63,527 nucleotides of DNA from Flavobacteriia bacterium (lineage in GTDB: Bacteria; Bacteroidota; Bacteroidia; Flavobacteriales_D; Crocinitomicaceae). The stretch spans positions 1-63,527 of the forward strand of contig CANLGD010000010.1 of the NCBI GenBank assembly GCA_947490145.1, read 5' to 3'. Both the position numbers and the translations under genes were made by a program. The notes beneath the pieces were generated by a model. It made no database searches. It saw only the letters and a program-made list of their open reading frames with translations, and was not told the DNA's origin. Shown piece after piece: positions 43,950 through 53,368 of this stretch. How positions within the stretch are numbered: position 1 is the first letter of the stretch; every line of letters starts with the position of its first letter.

Positions 43950-45677
43950 TTAGAACATTCCACGAATATCTTTGACATTCAACTGCAATGAATCCTTTCC
44001 CTTCCAAGAATTTGTTTCTAAAGTGTATAAAATATCCAGTGGTTTACCTGAATTAATTAAATCAATTTTGTCAACAAGATTAAAGCCAATTGCCTGAATT
44101 TCAATTCCTGTATTTGGTTGCGTAAAGACTAATTTTAAATGAACGTCTTTCAAAACACGAACATCTTCAACAAAAACATTAGATGACTTGAATACTGGCT
44201 TCATATTTCCTGGACCATGTGGCTCAAGTTGATTTAAAATTCTTTTTATTTTTGGAATTTCGTAGATGTTTTCATTTTTAGTGAAAATTTCGGTGAAGTT
44301 TAAATCATAATCAATAGATTGTTCTGGAACCATTTCAGCAATAGAAAGTGAATTTTGAACCACCTCTTCAAATTTTACTTTGAAAGAGTCTAAATTTTCT
44401 GGAGCCAAAGTCATACCTGCAGCAAATGCATGTCCTCCGAATTGTTCCAAATATTCAGAGCAAGATTCTAAGGCATCATGAATATTTAAACCTTTAATAC
44501 TTCTAGCAGAACCAGTAATTTTCCCGTTAGATTCTGTAAATACTATAGTAGGTTTGTAGTAATTTTCAATCAAACGAGAAGCAACTATTCCAATAACTCC
44601 TTTGTGCCAATTTTTATCAAAAACAACAGTTGATTTTCTACTATCAAAACCCGAATCTAATTTTAGCATTTCCAGGGCTTCTTCTGTTATATTTGAATCC
44701 AAGGTTCGTCTTTCAATGTTATCACTTTCTATACTTTTTGCTAATCCTTTTAATTGATCTAAATCTTCAGAAATCAATAACTCAACTGCTTTTTTACCTT
44801 CGTGAATACGACCAGCTGCATTAATTCTTGGCGCCAAAATAAAAACAACATTAGTTAAAGTTAAAGGTAATTCCTTTTTTGCTTCAATTAGTAATTGCTG
44901 AATTCCCAAACTTGGGTGATTGTTTATAATTTGCAAACCAAAATAAGCTAAAATACGATTTTCTCCTGTGATTGGTACTAAATCTGCTGCGATACTTAAG
45001 GCTAATAAATCTAAATTTTGATATAAAATAGTTTTATCTAATTGATTCTTTGTGAAAAAAGCTTCCAGTAATTTGAATCCAACTCCACAACCAGAAAGTT
45101 CTTTATAAGGATAAAAACAGTCTTTTTGTTTTTGATCTAAAACGATTGCATTTGGTACACTTTCACCGGGTTCATGATGGTCACAAATTATAAATTCAAT
45201 TCCTAAATTTGTGGCATAATTAACCTTATCGTGCGCTTTTATTCCACAATCTAAAGCGATAATTAAACTTACATTTTGACTTTTTGCATAATCGATTCCT
45301 TGAATACTAATTCCATATCCTTCGGCATAGCGGTCTGGAATATAAAATTCTAAATTTGGTAAATGATTTTTTAAAACTTTCCACATCAAGGCAACAGCAG
45401 TTGTTCCATCAACATCATAATCGCCAAAAAGCATTACTTTTTCATTGTTTTCAATTGCTTTTTCAATTCTCAGAACTGCTAAATCCATGTTTTTCATTAG
45501 AAATGGATCGTGAAGTTCTGATAAATTGGGTCTGAAAAAAAGTTGTGAATCTTCAAAATTTTCTATTCCACGTTGAATCAAAATGGTAGCCAAAACTGGT
45601 TCTACTTTTAAACTTGAGCTTAAATTATTAATTTTTTCCTGACTTGGTAGTTCTTTTACTCTCCAGCGCTTTTCCAT
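43950..45677 (-). CDS. recJ: Single-stranded-DNA-specific exonuclease RecJ
   Basis: 5'-3' ssDNA exonuclease for recombination and mismatch repair. ATG 45677 (MEKRWRVKELPSQEKI) matches the family N-terminus and gives 575 residues; an in-frame ATG at 45725 would add 16. The DHH domain carries LFGDYDVDGTTAVALMW, CDHHEPGE and DCGIKAHDK. The DHHA1 domain has RINAAGRI and GGHAFAAGM, followed by an OB-fold. All metal-binding motifs appear intact. A near-consensus TAACTTTA box lies upstream at 45698-45705 on the minus strand. Confidence 0.96.
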   Translation of the reverse strand: MEKRWRVKELPSQEKINNLSSSLKVEPVLATILIQRGIENFEDSQLFFRPNLSELHDPFLMKNMDLAVLRIEKAIENNEKVMLFGDYDVDGTTAVALMWKVLKNHLPNLEFYIPDRYAEGYGISIQGIDYAKSQNVSLIIALDCGIKAHDKVNYATNLGIEFIICDHHEPGESVPNAIVLDQKQKDCFYPYKELSGCGVGFKLLEAFFTKNQLDKTILYQNLDLLALSIAADLVPITGENRILAYFGLQIINNHPSLGIQQLLIEAKKELPLTLTNVVFILAPRINAAGRIHEGKKAVELLISEDLDQLKGLAKSIESDNIERRTLDSNITEEALEMLKLDSGFDSRKSTVVFDKNWHKGVIGIVASRLIENYYKPTIVFTESNGKITGSARSIKGLNIHDALESCSEYLEQFGGHAFAAGMTLAPENLDSFKVKFEEVVQNSLSIAEMVPEQSIDYDLNFTEIFTKNENIYEIPKIKRILNQLEPHGPGNMKPVFKSSNVFVEDVRVLKDVHLKLVFTQPNTGIEIQAIGFNLVDKIDLINSGKPLDILYTLETNSWKGKDSLQLNVKDIRGMF

Positions 45678-45772
45678 AGGTTTAGGTGTTTTTTGACTAA
45701 AGTTAAGAATTATTTTTGAAATCAATTCATAAGATCTTAAATTTTAAAAATTATTTTTTTTGAACGATTTAC

Positions 45773-45780
45773 TATTTTTG
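45773..45780 (+). promoter_or_regulatory. -7 promoter box (TATTTTTG) for the exported 214-residue protein
   Basis: TAnnTTTG match 34 bp before ATG 45815. It lies in the divergent gap with recJ. Confidence 0.45.
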
Positions 45781-45814
45781 TTGAAATTCAACTTATAATT
45801 TCTACTTTCACGCT

Positions 45815-46459
45815 ATGAATATTCAATTTATTTGCGCCTTATTTTTTACTTGCAGGGTGTTGTCGCAAGAATCTTTTGAATTTAAAAGCCCTTTGCCTCC
45901 AAATGCAGAGCTCGTACAAGCGTTAAGTACTTCTTATTTCGGTTCTTATGAAAATTCTGAAACTGGAACTGAATTTTTAGTAAACGAAGATGGAATTACA
46001 ATGATTTCGATCATTCATTCTTATATTACACAAGAACAAGTTCGAGAGTCTTCAAAATACTCATTTAGAAATGGTTATTTATTTGGAATCATTGAAAAAG
46101 ATTCTGTTTTATATCTCCAAGAAGATGATAAATATTATTTTGGAATAAAAAATAAGGTGGTTTTAAACGATGCTAAAAATCAAGCAATATTTAAAAAAGT
46201 AAGTGAAAATACATACATTATAAATTTCAAAGAAGGTCAAAATTTCACACCAAGTTTATTGACTTTTGTTGGAAATAAACTAAATTTAAAGCACTTTGAT
46301 TATCCATCAGAGACAAACATTTTTAACAAAATTAAAGATTCACAAAAAATCAAAGTTGGAGAAATTAAAAATTTCATCCTAAATCCAACTCAAATCGAGT
46401 GGGAAAAATTAGATCAGAAGATAATTTTTGGTAAAGCGAATGTTTTCCTCAAGAAATAG
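45815..46459 (+). CDS. Exported hypothetical protein
   Basis: A 214-residue protein I do not recognise. The first 16-18 residues (MNIQFICALFFTCRVLSQ) form a signal peptide, so it is probably periplasmic or surface. The rest is beta-rich with Lys/Glu and aromatic residues (TEFLVNEDGITMISIIHSYI; YLQEDDKYYFGIKNK; KNFILNPTQIEWEKLD). No catalytic motif is visible. It is followed 23 bp later by a lipoprotein gene on the same strand, so the two may be co-transcribed. Confidence 0.75.
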   Translation: MNIQFICALFFTCRVLSQESFEFKSPLPPNAELVQALSTSYFGSYENSETGTEFLVNEDGITMISIIHSYITQEQVRESSKYSFRNGYLFGIIEKDSVLYLQEDDKYYFGIKNKVVLNDAKNQAIFKKVSENTYIINFKEGQNFTPSLLTFVGNKLNLKHFDYPSETNIFNKIKDSQKIKVGEIKNFILNPTQIEWEKLDQKIIFGKANVFLKK

Positions 46460-46482
46460 TATATTTACTTAAAAAATATGCC

Positions 46483-47151
46483 ATGGAAAAGATTTCTTTC
46501 AAATTATTACCTTTTTTATTTTCTTTTTTTATTTTCACGAATTGTGGTGATCGCTCCACAAAGGAATACGAAGACGCTATAAATGAGGCTGATAATTCAG
46601 AATATGAAGAAGTAGATAATCAAGAAATTGCAAAAGAAGAGATAACTACTTTACTGCAAAATTTGTACGAATGGAAGGAAAATAAAGATTCAGAGTCTAT
46701 TGATTTTGATGTGTTGGCTGGTGATCGAGTATACACAAAAATTAATCCTTCTGCTTTGAAAAAAAGAATTTCTACCTTAAAAGAAACAGATTTTTTCAGT
46801 AAAAAATTCTTGGATAATTATTCAAAAATTGCCAAAGGAATAGATAATTACCTTCAAAGTGGGGAAGAAGAAGTTTTAGTTGGTGATATGATGCCATTTG
46901 GAAATGGAGCAAATCCGTGGTGCAATTGTCAAGATTCACCAGAAAAATATTGGCAAAATTTAAAAATCGATTTTTATAAAATCGATGACAAAAGAGCTAG
47001 AGGAAGTTGGACTTTTGGCGATTCAAATTTTGGAAAAGATTTCAACTATTATTTTGAAGTTCTTGTTGAAAACGGAATTTGGAAAATTGATTACCTTCAA
47101 GGTTTTGATCATGCTGAATATTTTCACATCAGTGTTCAAAATAATAATTAG
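46483..47151 (+). CDS. Putative lipoprotein of unknown function
   Basis: A 222-residue protein with an N-terminal hydrophobic stretch ending IFTNC (Cys 21), a relaxed Bacteroidetes-type lipobox. An acidic region (about 30-55, NEADNSEYEEVDNQEIAKEE) precedes a globular part with NPWCNCQDSPEKYW and GSWTFGDSNFGKDFNYYF, reminiscent of SnoaL/DUF-type alpha+beta scaffolds but not assignable. It is 23 bp after the previous gene and 20 bp before the small ORF at 47172. Function unknown. Confidence 0.75.
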   Translation: MEKISFKLLPFLFSFFIFTNCGDRSTKEYEDAINEADNSEYEEVDNQEIAKEEITTLLQNLYEWKENKDSESIDFDVLAGDRVYTKINPSALKKRISTLKETDFFSKKFLDNYSKIAKGIDNYLQSGEEEVLVGDMMPFGNGANPWCNCQDSPEKYWQNLKIDFYKIDDKRARGSWTFGDSNFGKDFNYYFEVLVENGIWKIDYLQGFDHAEYFHISVQNNN

Positions 47152-47171
47152 CCGAATACAATTGATTCAAA

Positions 47172-47336
47172 ATGAATAAATTGATATTATTTCTCTCTTT
47201 TGGGATATTCTTTCAGTTTAATTTATTTTCGCAATCAAATTTAAGTTTTCTGTCAATTAATTCGAAAACTGAAATTTATTTTTTTACGGTCAAGATTGTG
47301 ATACACGTATCTTTGATTCACCTTCAAGTTAAATAA
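47172..47336 (+). pseudogene. 54-codon remnant with signal peptide; probable frameshifted exported protein
   Basis: The ATG frame gives a signal peptide (MNKLILFLSFGIFFQFNLFSQ) then SNLSFLSINSKTEIYFF, reminiscent of the N-terminus of small Bacteroidetes secreted proteins (DUF4476-like; weak). After a run of seven Ts (47279-47285) the frame turns hydrophobic and stops. Adding one T would continue as YGQDCDTRIFDSPSS before a stop. The likeliest reading is a decayed or truncated gene. A genuine 54-residue exported peptide is the alternative. Confidence 0.4.
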
Positions 47337-47379
47337 ATCAACTCTCTAATGCAAGAGGAAATTAGAAAATAATGAATTT

Positions 47380-49275
47380 TTACAATTCCTGATAATACTT
47401 ATAAATCTGTGTTAAAAAGGCATCACATCTTTGGTGTTCAAAAGTTTTGTCTTTTGCACTGTAAGAATCTTCCAAATACTGTTTCATTTGCATTTGATAA
47501 GTCAAATATCCTGTTGGAGAAACCCAGCCATAACCTCTAATAATTGTATGAAATGCAAAAGGAATCATTTTAGGATTCATCAAATCTCGGCTCCAAATAT
47601 ATTCTTTTGAATTCACATCCATTTGGTACAATAAAGTTGCAGGAATATCTGTTTGTGAACCTAAAATGTCGTTTTTATATCCTTTAAATTCCTTTTTAAT
47701 GGCTGGACCCCAAAATAAAAGTGGAATTCTATAAAAATTATGCTCCATCGGAGTTGCAACAGTTGGAGTTGTGTGACTGTGATCGGCAACAAAAACGAAC
47801 AAGGTGTTTTTATACCATTTTTGTTTTTTAACTTTTTTGATAAAATCACCCATGCATTGATCTGCGTATACCATTGAGTTCATAAAATCAGCTTCAGTTC
47901 CCGTCCAATTTTGTCCTTTCGTTTTTGGAACGTCAAATGGAGAATGTGTGCTGCCTGTAAAAGCACAATTCATAAATGGCTCTGGACTTTTACTGATTTC
48001 CTCAATGAATTTTGAGTATAAATCTTTGTCGTAAAAATTTAATTTTCCGCGCTCTAAACCTGATTCAAAATCATTTTCATCTTTCACAACATCAAATCCA
48101 TGATCCATGAAAAACCCCCCAATATTTCCATATTTTAAATCGCCACCAAATAAATAGGAACTCTTGTAACCTAGAACTTTTAAACTTTGATTAATTGCTT
48201 TTAGTTTTCTGCTTTTTTCTGGTTGCATGGAAATTGACACTTCTGGAATTCCTGGAAAACCACTAAAAATACTGGCATTCCCAATTTCAGATGTGTGACT
48301 TGTTCCATAAATTTGCGTAAATAAAACTCCTTCAGAAGCTAATTTGTCAAAAGTTGGAGTAGCACTTTTTCCATCAGGTGATTTTGTGCCACTCAAACAA
48401 CCAATTGCATCAGCAGCCCAACTTTCCAATACGACAAAAACGACATTTGGCCTTTTATTTTCTAGAAAATAATTGTTGTGTTTTTTGGGGAAGTTATACA
48501 TATTATCCACAATTTGCTTAGCAACTTTTGGATTTATTTTAGGCATAAATTCATCAATTTCACTGCGATTATAGAGCATATAACTTTTTACAAAAAAGTA
48601 CAATGAGTTGATCGATAAATCATTTGAAACTGAATTATTCGTATAAATTGCTGCATTAATATTGATTGGAATTTGTTGAAATCCTCCTCTTAAAAAAACC
48701 ATTGAAGTTCCACCCGTGAAAATTAGAATTAAGAGGTAAAATGGAAAAACAAACAAACGTTTGATAAAGTGAGAAACTTCGTCAATCAACAATGTTTTTC
48801 TAAACAGGCGATTCATGATTTTCCATGAGAAAACCATTTCCAAAAATAAATACACAAAAAACCAAACAGTCATACTGTAATCTGCAGAGCGGAAAACCTC
48901 ATCTGGATTGGCAAGATGCATAAAAACACGAGAAGTTAATTTATGATTCCATTCACCATAAGCATTGACTTCCCCACAATGAATTAAAGCTACCAGCAAA
49001 AATTCAAGAAAAAGTACAGTTAGAAATGTGATTTTTATAAACTTTTTTGGAATAAAAAAATAAAGAAATAAAAACAACATTGGTAAGAAATTTAAAGCAC
49101 TTGCTGTTGCGACATCTAATTTTAAAGAATAGAAAAATGCTTGAATCCACTCAAAAAAAGTAACATTATGAAATTTATCCCAATTGTGAATTGAAAATAA
49201 GATGCGTTGAAAATCAAAAATTAATATCCAAAGGATGAAAAGTTTCAAGTAATTGATAATGATTTTTTTGAGCAT
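47380..49275 (-). CDS. LtaS-like sulfatase-fold membrane transferase (copy 1)
   Basis: A 631-residue polytopic enzyme: five N-terminal membrane segments (about 8-215) then a periplasmic alkaline-phosphatase/sulfatase-fold domain. The domain has VVLESWAAD (metal Glu 284), a nucleophile region YGTSHTSEIGNAS (Thr 328 aligns with the catalytic Thr of LtaS) and VADHSHTTP (Asp 498, His 499). The family transfers glycerophosphate (LtaS), phosphoglycerol (OpgB) or phosphoethanolamine from phospholipids to an acceptor. The acceptor here is unknown, since this is a Gram-negative cell. A second, diverged copy lies at 53369-55276. Confidence 0.9.
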   Translation of the reverse strand: MLKKIIINYLKLFILWILIFDFQRILFSIHNWDKFHNVTFFEWIQAFFYSLKLDVATASALNFLPMLFLFLYFFIPKKFIKITFLTVLFLEFLLVALIHCGEVNAYGEWNHKLTSRVFMHLANPDEVFRSADYSMTVWFFVYLFLEMVFSWKIMNRLFRKTLLIDEVSHFIKRLFVFPFYLLILIFTGGTSMVFLRGGFQQIPININAAIYTNNSVSNDLSINSLYFFVKSYMLYNRSEIDEFMPKINPKVAKQIVDNMYNFPKKHNNYFLENKRPNVVFVVLESWAADAIGCLSGTKSPDGKSATPTFDKLASEGVLFTQIYGTSHTSEIGNASIFSGFPGIPEVSISMQPEKSRKLKAINQSLKVLGYKSSYLFGGDLKYGNIGGFFMDHGFDVVKDENDFESGLERGKLNFYDKDLYSKFIEEISKSPEPFMNCAFTGSTHSPFDVPKTKGQNWTGTEADFMNSMVYADQCMGDFIKKVKKQKWYKNTLFVFVADHSHTTPTVATPMEHNFYRIPLLFWGPAIKKEFKGYKNDILGSQTDIPATLLYQMDVNSKEYIWSRDLMNPKMIPFAFHTIIRGYGWVSPTGYLTYQMQMKQYLEDSYSAKDKTFEHQRCDAFLTQIYKYYQEL

Positions 49276-49297
49276 AATTTCATTTTAATCTTCTCAA

Positions 49298-49305
49298 CAA
49301 ACTTA
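49298..49305 (-). promoter_or_regulatory. -7 promoter box (TAAGTTTG) for LtaS-like copy 1
   Basis: TAnnTTTG on the minus strand, 22 bp before the ATG at 49275. Confidence 0.45.
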
Positions 49306-49417
49306 CGAAAATATTTTGTGAACTTATTTAAAACACAAATTTTTGAGAAATTATTGTTAATTTTAGTAAAAAAGCTTTAAAAAATAAATTTAAAAGCGTT
49401 ATTTCTTTATTTTCAAT

Positions 49418-49425
49418 TAACTTTG
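49418..49425 (+). promoter_or_regulatory. -7 promoter box (TAACTTTG), leaderless start for the 115-residue gene
   Basis: Exact match ending 4 bp before ATG 49430, so the transcript probably starts at or within a few bases of the start codon. Confidence 0.6.
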
Positions 49426-49429
49426 TTTT

Positions 49430-49777
49430 ATGGATTATGACATTGAATTACGCTTTCAAGATTTATTAAAAAAATTAGAAGTTGATTTTGGAGGAGGACT
49501 AGATACCCAATCAATTTTGTTTCTAATAGGTGTGCAGGAACTGGGCTTGGGTTATCAGAAGTTTAAAAAACACGAAAAAACGGATTTAATGCATATTGCA
49601 ATCTGCACTTTGTTAGAGCCACACGGACATTATGAATTTATTGGACGTGACGAAGAAAATTGGCCCCATTTTAAGTTAGTTGAGAATTTACCAGCATTAA
49701 ATGAGCGAGAACAGCAACATTTAATGAAGGAAGCAATTTTGGATTATTTTTCTCAAAATGAAATTTATCAAGTATAA
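49430..49777 (+). CDS. Conserved hypothetical protein upstream of rseP
   Basis: A 115-residue soluble, acidic protein with no signal peptide. It reads as a compact alpha-helical protein (DIELRFQDLLKKLEVDFG; TDLMHIAICTLLEPHGHYEF; LMKEAILDYFSQNE). I recall similar proteins next to rseP in Flavobacteria but know no function for them. It lies 50 bp before rseP and may be co-transcribed. No catalytic motif is obvious; HGHYEF is the only clustered-His candidate. Confidence 0.75.
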   Translation: MDYDIELRFQDLLKKLEVDFGGGLDTQSILFLIGVQELGLGYQKFKKHEKTDLMHIAICTLLEPHGHYEFIGRDEENWPHFKLVENLPALNEREQQHLMKEAILDYFSQNEIYQV

Positions 49778-49827
49778 AAAATCAATTTCACAACAAAATC
49801 TTATCTTTACACCATCAAAAATAACAT

Positions 49828-51171
49828 ATGGATTTCTTAATCAAAGCAGCACAATTAATTTTATCACTTTCGATTCTTGTCATTTTACACGAATTAGGTC
49901 ATTATATTCCAGCAAAATTATTTAAAACACGTGTCGAAAAATTTTATTTATTTTTTGATCCATGGTTCTCCATTTTCAAAAAGAAAATTGGCGATACCGA
50001 ATGGGGAATTGGTTGGTTGCCGCTTGGTGGATATGTGAAAATAGCTGGAATGGTTGACGAATCGATGGATAAAGAACAATTAGCTCTTCCTCCACAACCT
50101 TGGGAATTTCGTTCAAAACCAGCTTGGCAACGTTTGATTATAATGATTGGTGGTGTAACTGTGAACTTAATTTTAGGAATTTTAATTTATATTTTAGTTG
50201 TTTTTTCATACGGAGAAGATAAATTAGCACCTCAAGATTTAAAAGCTGGTTTGTCTGTTCATCCTTATTTGAAAAAATATGGTTTAGAATCAGGTGATAA
50301 TGTTTTGAAAATAAATAATGTTAAGCTAGAAGACATAAATGAATTAAATTCTGAAGTAATTTTAAGAGATGGACGAAAATTAGAACTTAAAAAAGCTGAT
50401 GGATCAACAAAAATTGTTAAACTTCCAGAAAATATTGACTACGAATTGTTTGAAAAAGGAGCTTTCCCGGCGTTTACTCCGAGGGTTTTAGGAGTTGAAA
50501 TTGGTCAAATTCCTGCAAATACTCCAGCTTCAAAAGCTGGCTTAAAAGTAGGTGACAAAATTATTACTATCAATTCAAATGAAATTGTTTATTATGATGA
50601 TTTTTCTGAAGTTGTTTTCAACTCTAAAGGAGAAAATGTTGCATTTCAAGTTTTAAGAAAAGGCGATACTTTAGATAAAAAATTGACAATTCCTTCAACA
50701 GGAAAATATGAAGGGAAATTCGGATTTACATCAGTGAGTAAGAACATCATAGATGAAAAAGCTATTAAACATCAAGAATATTCTTTTGGTGAAAGCATTT
50801 CTTATGGTTTCAAAAAAGGTTCAAATACGTTGGGAGATTATGCTTCTCAATTGAAATTTTTGTTTACCAAAAAAGGTGCAAGTTCAATCGGAGGTTTTGG
50901 TTCTATTGGAAAAATGTTTCCTTCGACTTGGGATTGGGAAAAATTCTGGTTAAATACCGCTTTCATTTCTATAGTTCTTGCATTTATGAATATTCTTCCA
51001 ATTCCGGCATTAGACGGAGGTCATGTTGTATTCTTACTATATGAAATCATTACTGGAAAAGAAGCGCCACAAAAGGTATTGGAATATGCTCAATATGTTG
51101 GTTTTATTCTTTTGTTAGGATTGTTACTTTATGCAAATGGTAATGACATTTATGGAGCTATTTTTAGATAG
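49828..51171 (+). CDS. rseP: Site-2 intramembrane metalloprotease RseP
   Basis: M50 zinc protease that cuts transmembrane anti-sigma factors and signal-peptide remnants. The 447-residue protein has HELGH (21-25) in the first membrane helix, a second helix (about 97-120), a PDZ domain (about 200-285, NTPASKAGLKVGDKIITIN), and the LDG metal motif in NILPIPALDGGHVVF. It ends in further membrane helices. Length and motif order are normal. A near-consensus box TATCTTTA is at 49802-49809. Confidence 0.95.
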   Translation: MDFLIKAAQLILSLSILVILHELGHYIPAKLFKTRVEKFYLFFDPWFSIFKKKIGDTEWGIGWLPLGGYVKIAGMVDESMDKEQLALPPQPWEFRSKPAWQRLIIMIGGVTVNLILGILIYILVVFSYGEDKLAPQDLKAGLSVHPYLKKYGLESGDNVLKINNVKLEDINELNSEVILRDGRKLELKKADGSTKIVKLPENIDYELFEKGAFPAFTPRVLGVEIGQIPANTPASKAGLKVGDKIITINSNEIVYYDDFSEVVFNSKGENVAFQVLRKGDTLDKKLTIPSTGKYEGKFGFTSVSKNIIDEKAIKHQEYSFGESISYGFKKGSNTLGDYASQLKFLFTKKGASSIGGFGSIGKMFPSTWDWEKFWLNTAFISIVLAFMNILPIPALDGGHVVFLLYEIITGKEAPQKVLEYAQYVGFILLLGLLLYANGNDIYGAIFR

Positions 51172-51251
51172 AAAAAGATTATAACTTTATATTTACATAT
51201 TAATTGCGACCTCTTTAATTAGTTTTGAATGTTAATTTGGCCCTTTTTGTT

Positions 51252-51301
51252 TCGTCTTCACAAACATGTTTGCTCTTTTGGTAATGAAAAAAGTAAGACG
51301 A
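51252..51301. repeat. Nested inverted repeats upstream of rnhA
   Basis: TCGTCTT (51252-51258) pairs with AAGACGA (51295-51301), and between them CAAACATGTTTG (51261-51272) is a perfect 12-bp palindrome. The 211-bp gap between rseP and rnhA has no gene. The structure could be an operator, an RNA hairpin or a terminator remnant. Confidence 0.4.
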
Positions 51302-51382
51302 TAATTTTCTTGATTTTCAAATAATTAAAAAGAGTTATAGAAATTAAACTTAGTAGTTTAAAATGATATTAAATTTATTTAA

Positions 51383-51865
51383 ATGAGTCAAGATAAAATC
51401 GAAATTTTCACGGATGGTTCTGCTAAAGGAAACCCTGGAAAAGGGGGGTTTGGTGCAATAATGCGCTATAAAAATCATTACAAGGAATTTTCACAAGGAT
51501 TTCGTTTAACGACTAACAATCGCATGGAACTTTTGGCTGTAATTCATGCTTTGGAGCAAATCAAAACAAGTGATATTCAAGTAAAAGTTTATTCAGATTC
51601 TAAGTATGTGCTTGATTCAATTACAAAAGGATGGATCTTTTCTTGGCAAAAAAAGAATTTTAAAGATAAAAAAAATCCGGATTTATGGAAAAGATATTTA
51701 CTTCTGCATCCAAAATTTGAAATAGAATTTGAATGGGTTCGTGGTCATAATGGGCATCCTGAAAATGAAAGATGTGATTATTTGGCAGTTTCTGCTTCCG
51801 ATGTTCCAAATCTTTTGATTGATGAAGAATATGAAAAATCAAAGAAAGAAGATGGTCTTTTTTAA
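51383..51865 (+). CDS. rnhA: Ribonuclease HI
   Basis: Degrades RNA in RNA:DNA hybrids. The 160-residue protein carries the four acidic catalytic residues: Asp 11 (FTDGSAKGNPG), Glu 49 (NNRMELLAV), Asp 72 (YSDSKYV) and Asp 132 (ENERCDYLA), plus the His-bearing loop RGHNGHPENE. The Lys-rich segment WQKKNFKDKKNPDLW is the usual basic handle. Length is normal. Stand-alone gene. Confidence 0.96.
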   Translation: MSQDKIEIFTDGSAKGNPGKGGFGAIMRYKNHYKEFSQGFRLTTNNRMELLAVIHALEQIKTSDIQVKVYSDSKYVLDSITKGWIFSWQKKNFKDKKNPDLWKRYLLLHPKFEIEFEWVRGHNGHPENERCDYLAVSASDVPNLLIDEEYEKSKKEDGLF

Positions 51866-52083
51866 AATGAAAATCAGATTTTTGTAATAAGTTTAAATTC
51901 GCATATTTTTTTGTAAAGATCATCCCATTAAAACACGTTTTATTTGATTTAAATTGCGCTTAAATACTTGATGTGTTTAATTTAATTAAATCTTGCTTGT
52001 CTTCCAAAGCAGGTTGATAGTAATAATTTGTTCAAGTTCTTATTTTACAATGATGTTGAAATAATTTATTTTTATGATATGAT

Positions 52084-53253
52084 CTAAAATTTTGAAAAAT
52101 ATTTTTCTGAAGATTTCACTTTAATCATTTTTTGAACCTTTCTTCCAATTTCTTTTGCGAAATCTAGGTCTTTATTTACAATGGTAATGTGACCCATTTT
52201 ACGGAATGATTTTGTTTTTTCTTTTCCGTAAATATGAGGTTTGACACCAGGAATTGACAATATTTTTTCTAAACCCTCGTATATAACATCTCCCTCAAAA
52301 CCGTCCTCTCCAATTAAATTGATCATTACTCCTGGTTGTATCATTGAGGTATCGCCTAAAGGTAAATTTAAAATACTTCTTAGGTGTTGCTCGTATTGAG
52401 AAGTCAAATTGCATTCAATGGTATGATGCCCGCTATTATGAGGTCTTGGTGCGATTTCGTTCACCAACAATTCTCCATTTTTACACAAGAAAAATTCGAC
52501 CGCTAAAATTCCAACCATATCTAATTTTGAGATAATCTCTTGCGCAATTTTTTGAGCTTTTTGTTCGATTTCTAAATTAATTTTTGCAGGAGCAAATAAA
52601 AATTCAACTAAATTTAGATTGGGGTTAAATTCGCATTCGACAGAAGGAAAAACTGCCAATTCACCTTTTTCATTTCGAGCAACAATTACTGCTAATTCTT
52701 TTTCGAAATCCACAAATTTTTCGATGATACAAGGAACATCAAAAGCGTTTGAAAATTCTGCTTGACTTTTTATGCTTGTAACTCCTTTTCCATCATACCC
52801 TCCTGTTCGCATTTTTTGAACAAAAGGTAAAAAATCGGAATTATTTTCTAAATCTGAAGCATTATTTGTAAGTCTGAAGTCAGCTGTTGGAATATTATTT
52901 TCCAAATAAAATGATTTTTGTAAACCTTTATCTTTAATAATTTTTAAAACATTTGGTTGCGGAAATATTTTTTTACCTGATTTTTCTAATTCCTCCAAAG
53001 CTTCAATATTGACATTTTCAATTTCAACTGTTAATACATCTTTGTCTTTGCCAAAATTAAATACAGTTTGAAAGTCATTCAATGAACCGGATGTAAAAGT
53101 GGATGCAATTTCCGAACATGGCGCATGTTCATCAGGGTCCAAACAATGAATTTTTACGTTTAAATTCACTGCTTCTTGAATCAACATTCTTCCCAATTGC
53201 CCGCCACCCAAAACTCCTAATCGGAAATTTTTGCCATACCATAATTTTTCCAT
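52084..53253 (-). CDS. purK: 5-(carboxyamino)imidazole ribonucleotide synthase
   Basis: ATP-grasp enzyme that makes N5-CAIR from AIR, bicarbonate and ATP in purine synthesis. The 389-residue protein begins RLGVLGGGQLGRMLIQEA. It has LDPDEHAPC, MRTGGYDGKGV, the ATP-grasp IIEKFVDFEKELAVIVARN and VNEIAPRPHNSGHHT. Length is normal. No purE is adjacent. Its start codon lies 4 bp from a TAnnTTTG box, so the transcript is predicted leaderless. It is divergent from LtaS-like copy 2. Confidence 0.96.
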   Translation of the reverse strand: MEKLWYGKNFRLGVLGGGQLGRMLIQEAVNLNVKIHCLDPDEHAPCSEIASTFTSGSLNDFQTVFNFGKDKDVLTVEIENVNIEALEELEKSGKKIFPQPNVLKIIKDKGLQKSFYLENNIPTADFRLTNNASDLENNSDFLPFVQKMRTGGYDGKGVTSIKSQAEFSNAFDVPCIIEKFVDFEKELAVIVARNEKGELAVFPSVECEFNPNLNLVEFLFAPAKINLEIEQKAQKIAQEIISKLDMVGILAVEFFLCKNGELLVNEIAPRPHNSGHHTIECNLTSQYEQHLRSILNLPLGDTSMIQPGVMINLIGEDGFEGDVIYEGLEKILSIPGVKPHIYGKEKTKSFRKMGHITIVNKDLDFAKEIGRKVQKMIKVKSSEKYFSKF

Positions 53254-53257
53254 GAGG

Positions 53258-53265
53258 CAAAGATA
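53258..53265 (-). promoter_or_regulatory. -7 promoter box (TATCTTTG), leaderless start for purK
   Basis: TAnnTTTG on the minus strand ending 4 bp before the purK ATG (53253). Confidence 0.55.
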
Positions 53266-53351
53266 AGGAGAAATAAAAACATTAATTTGATTATTTTCTG
53301 AAATATTAACTCAAAACCATTCTTTTTTAAACCAGTAATTTAACAAATCCT

Positions 53352-53359
53352 TATATTTG
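53352..53359 (+). promoter_or_regulatory. -7 promoter box (TATATTTG) for LtaS-like copy 2
   Basis: TAnnTTTG ending 9 bp before ATG 53369. The TTG at 53357 lies inside the box, so the ATG is the better start. Confidence 0.55.
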
Positions 53360-53368
53360 CATTTCGAA

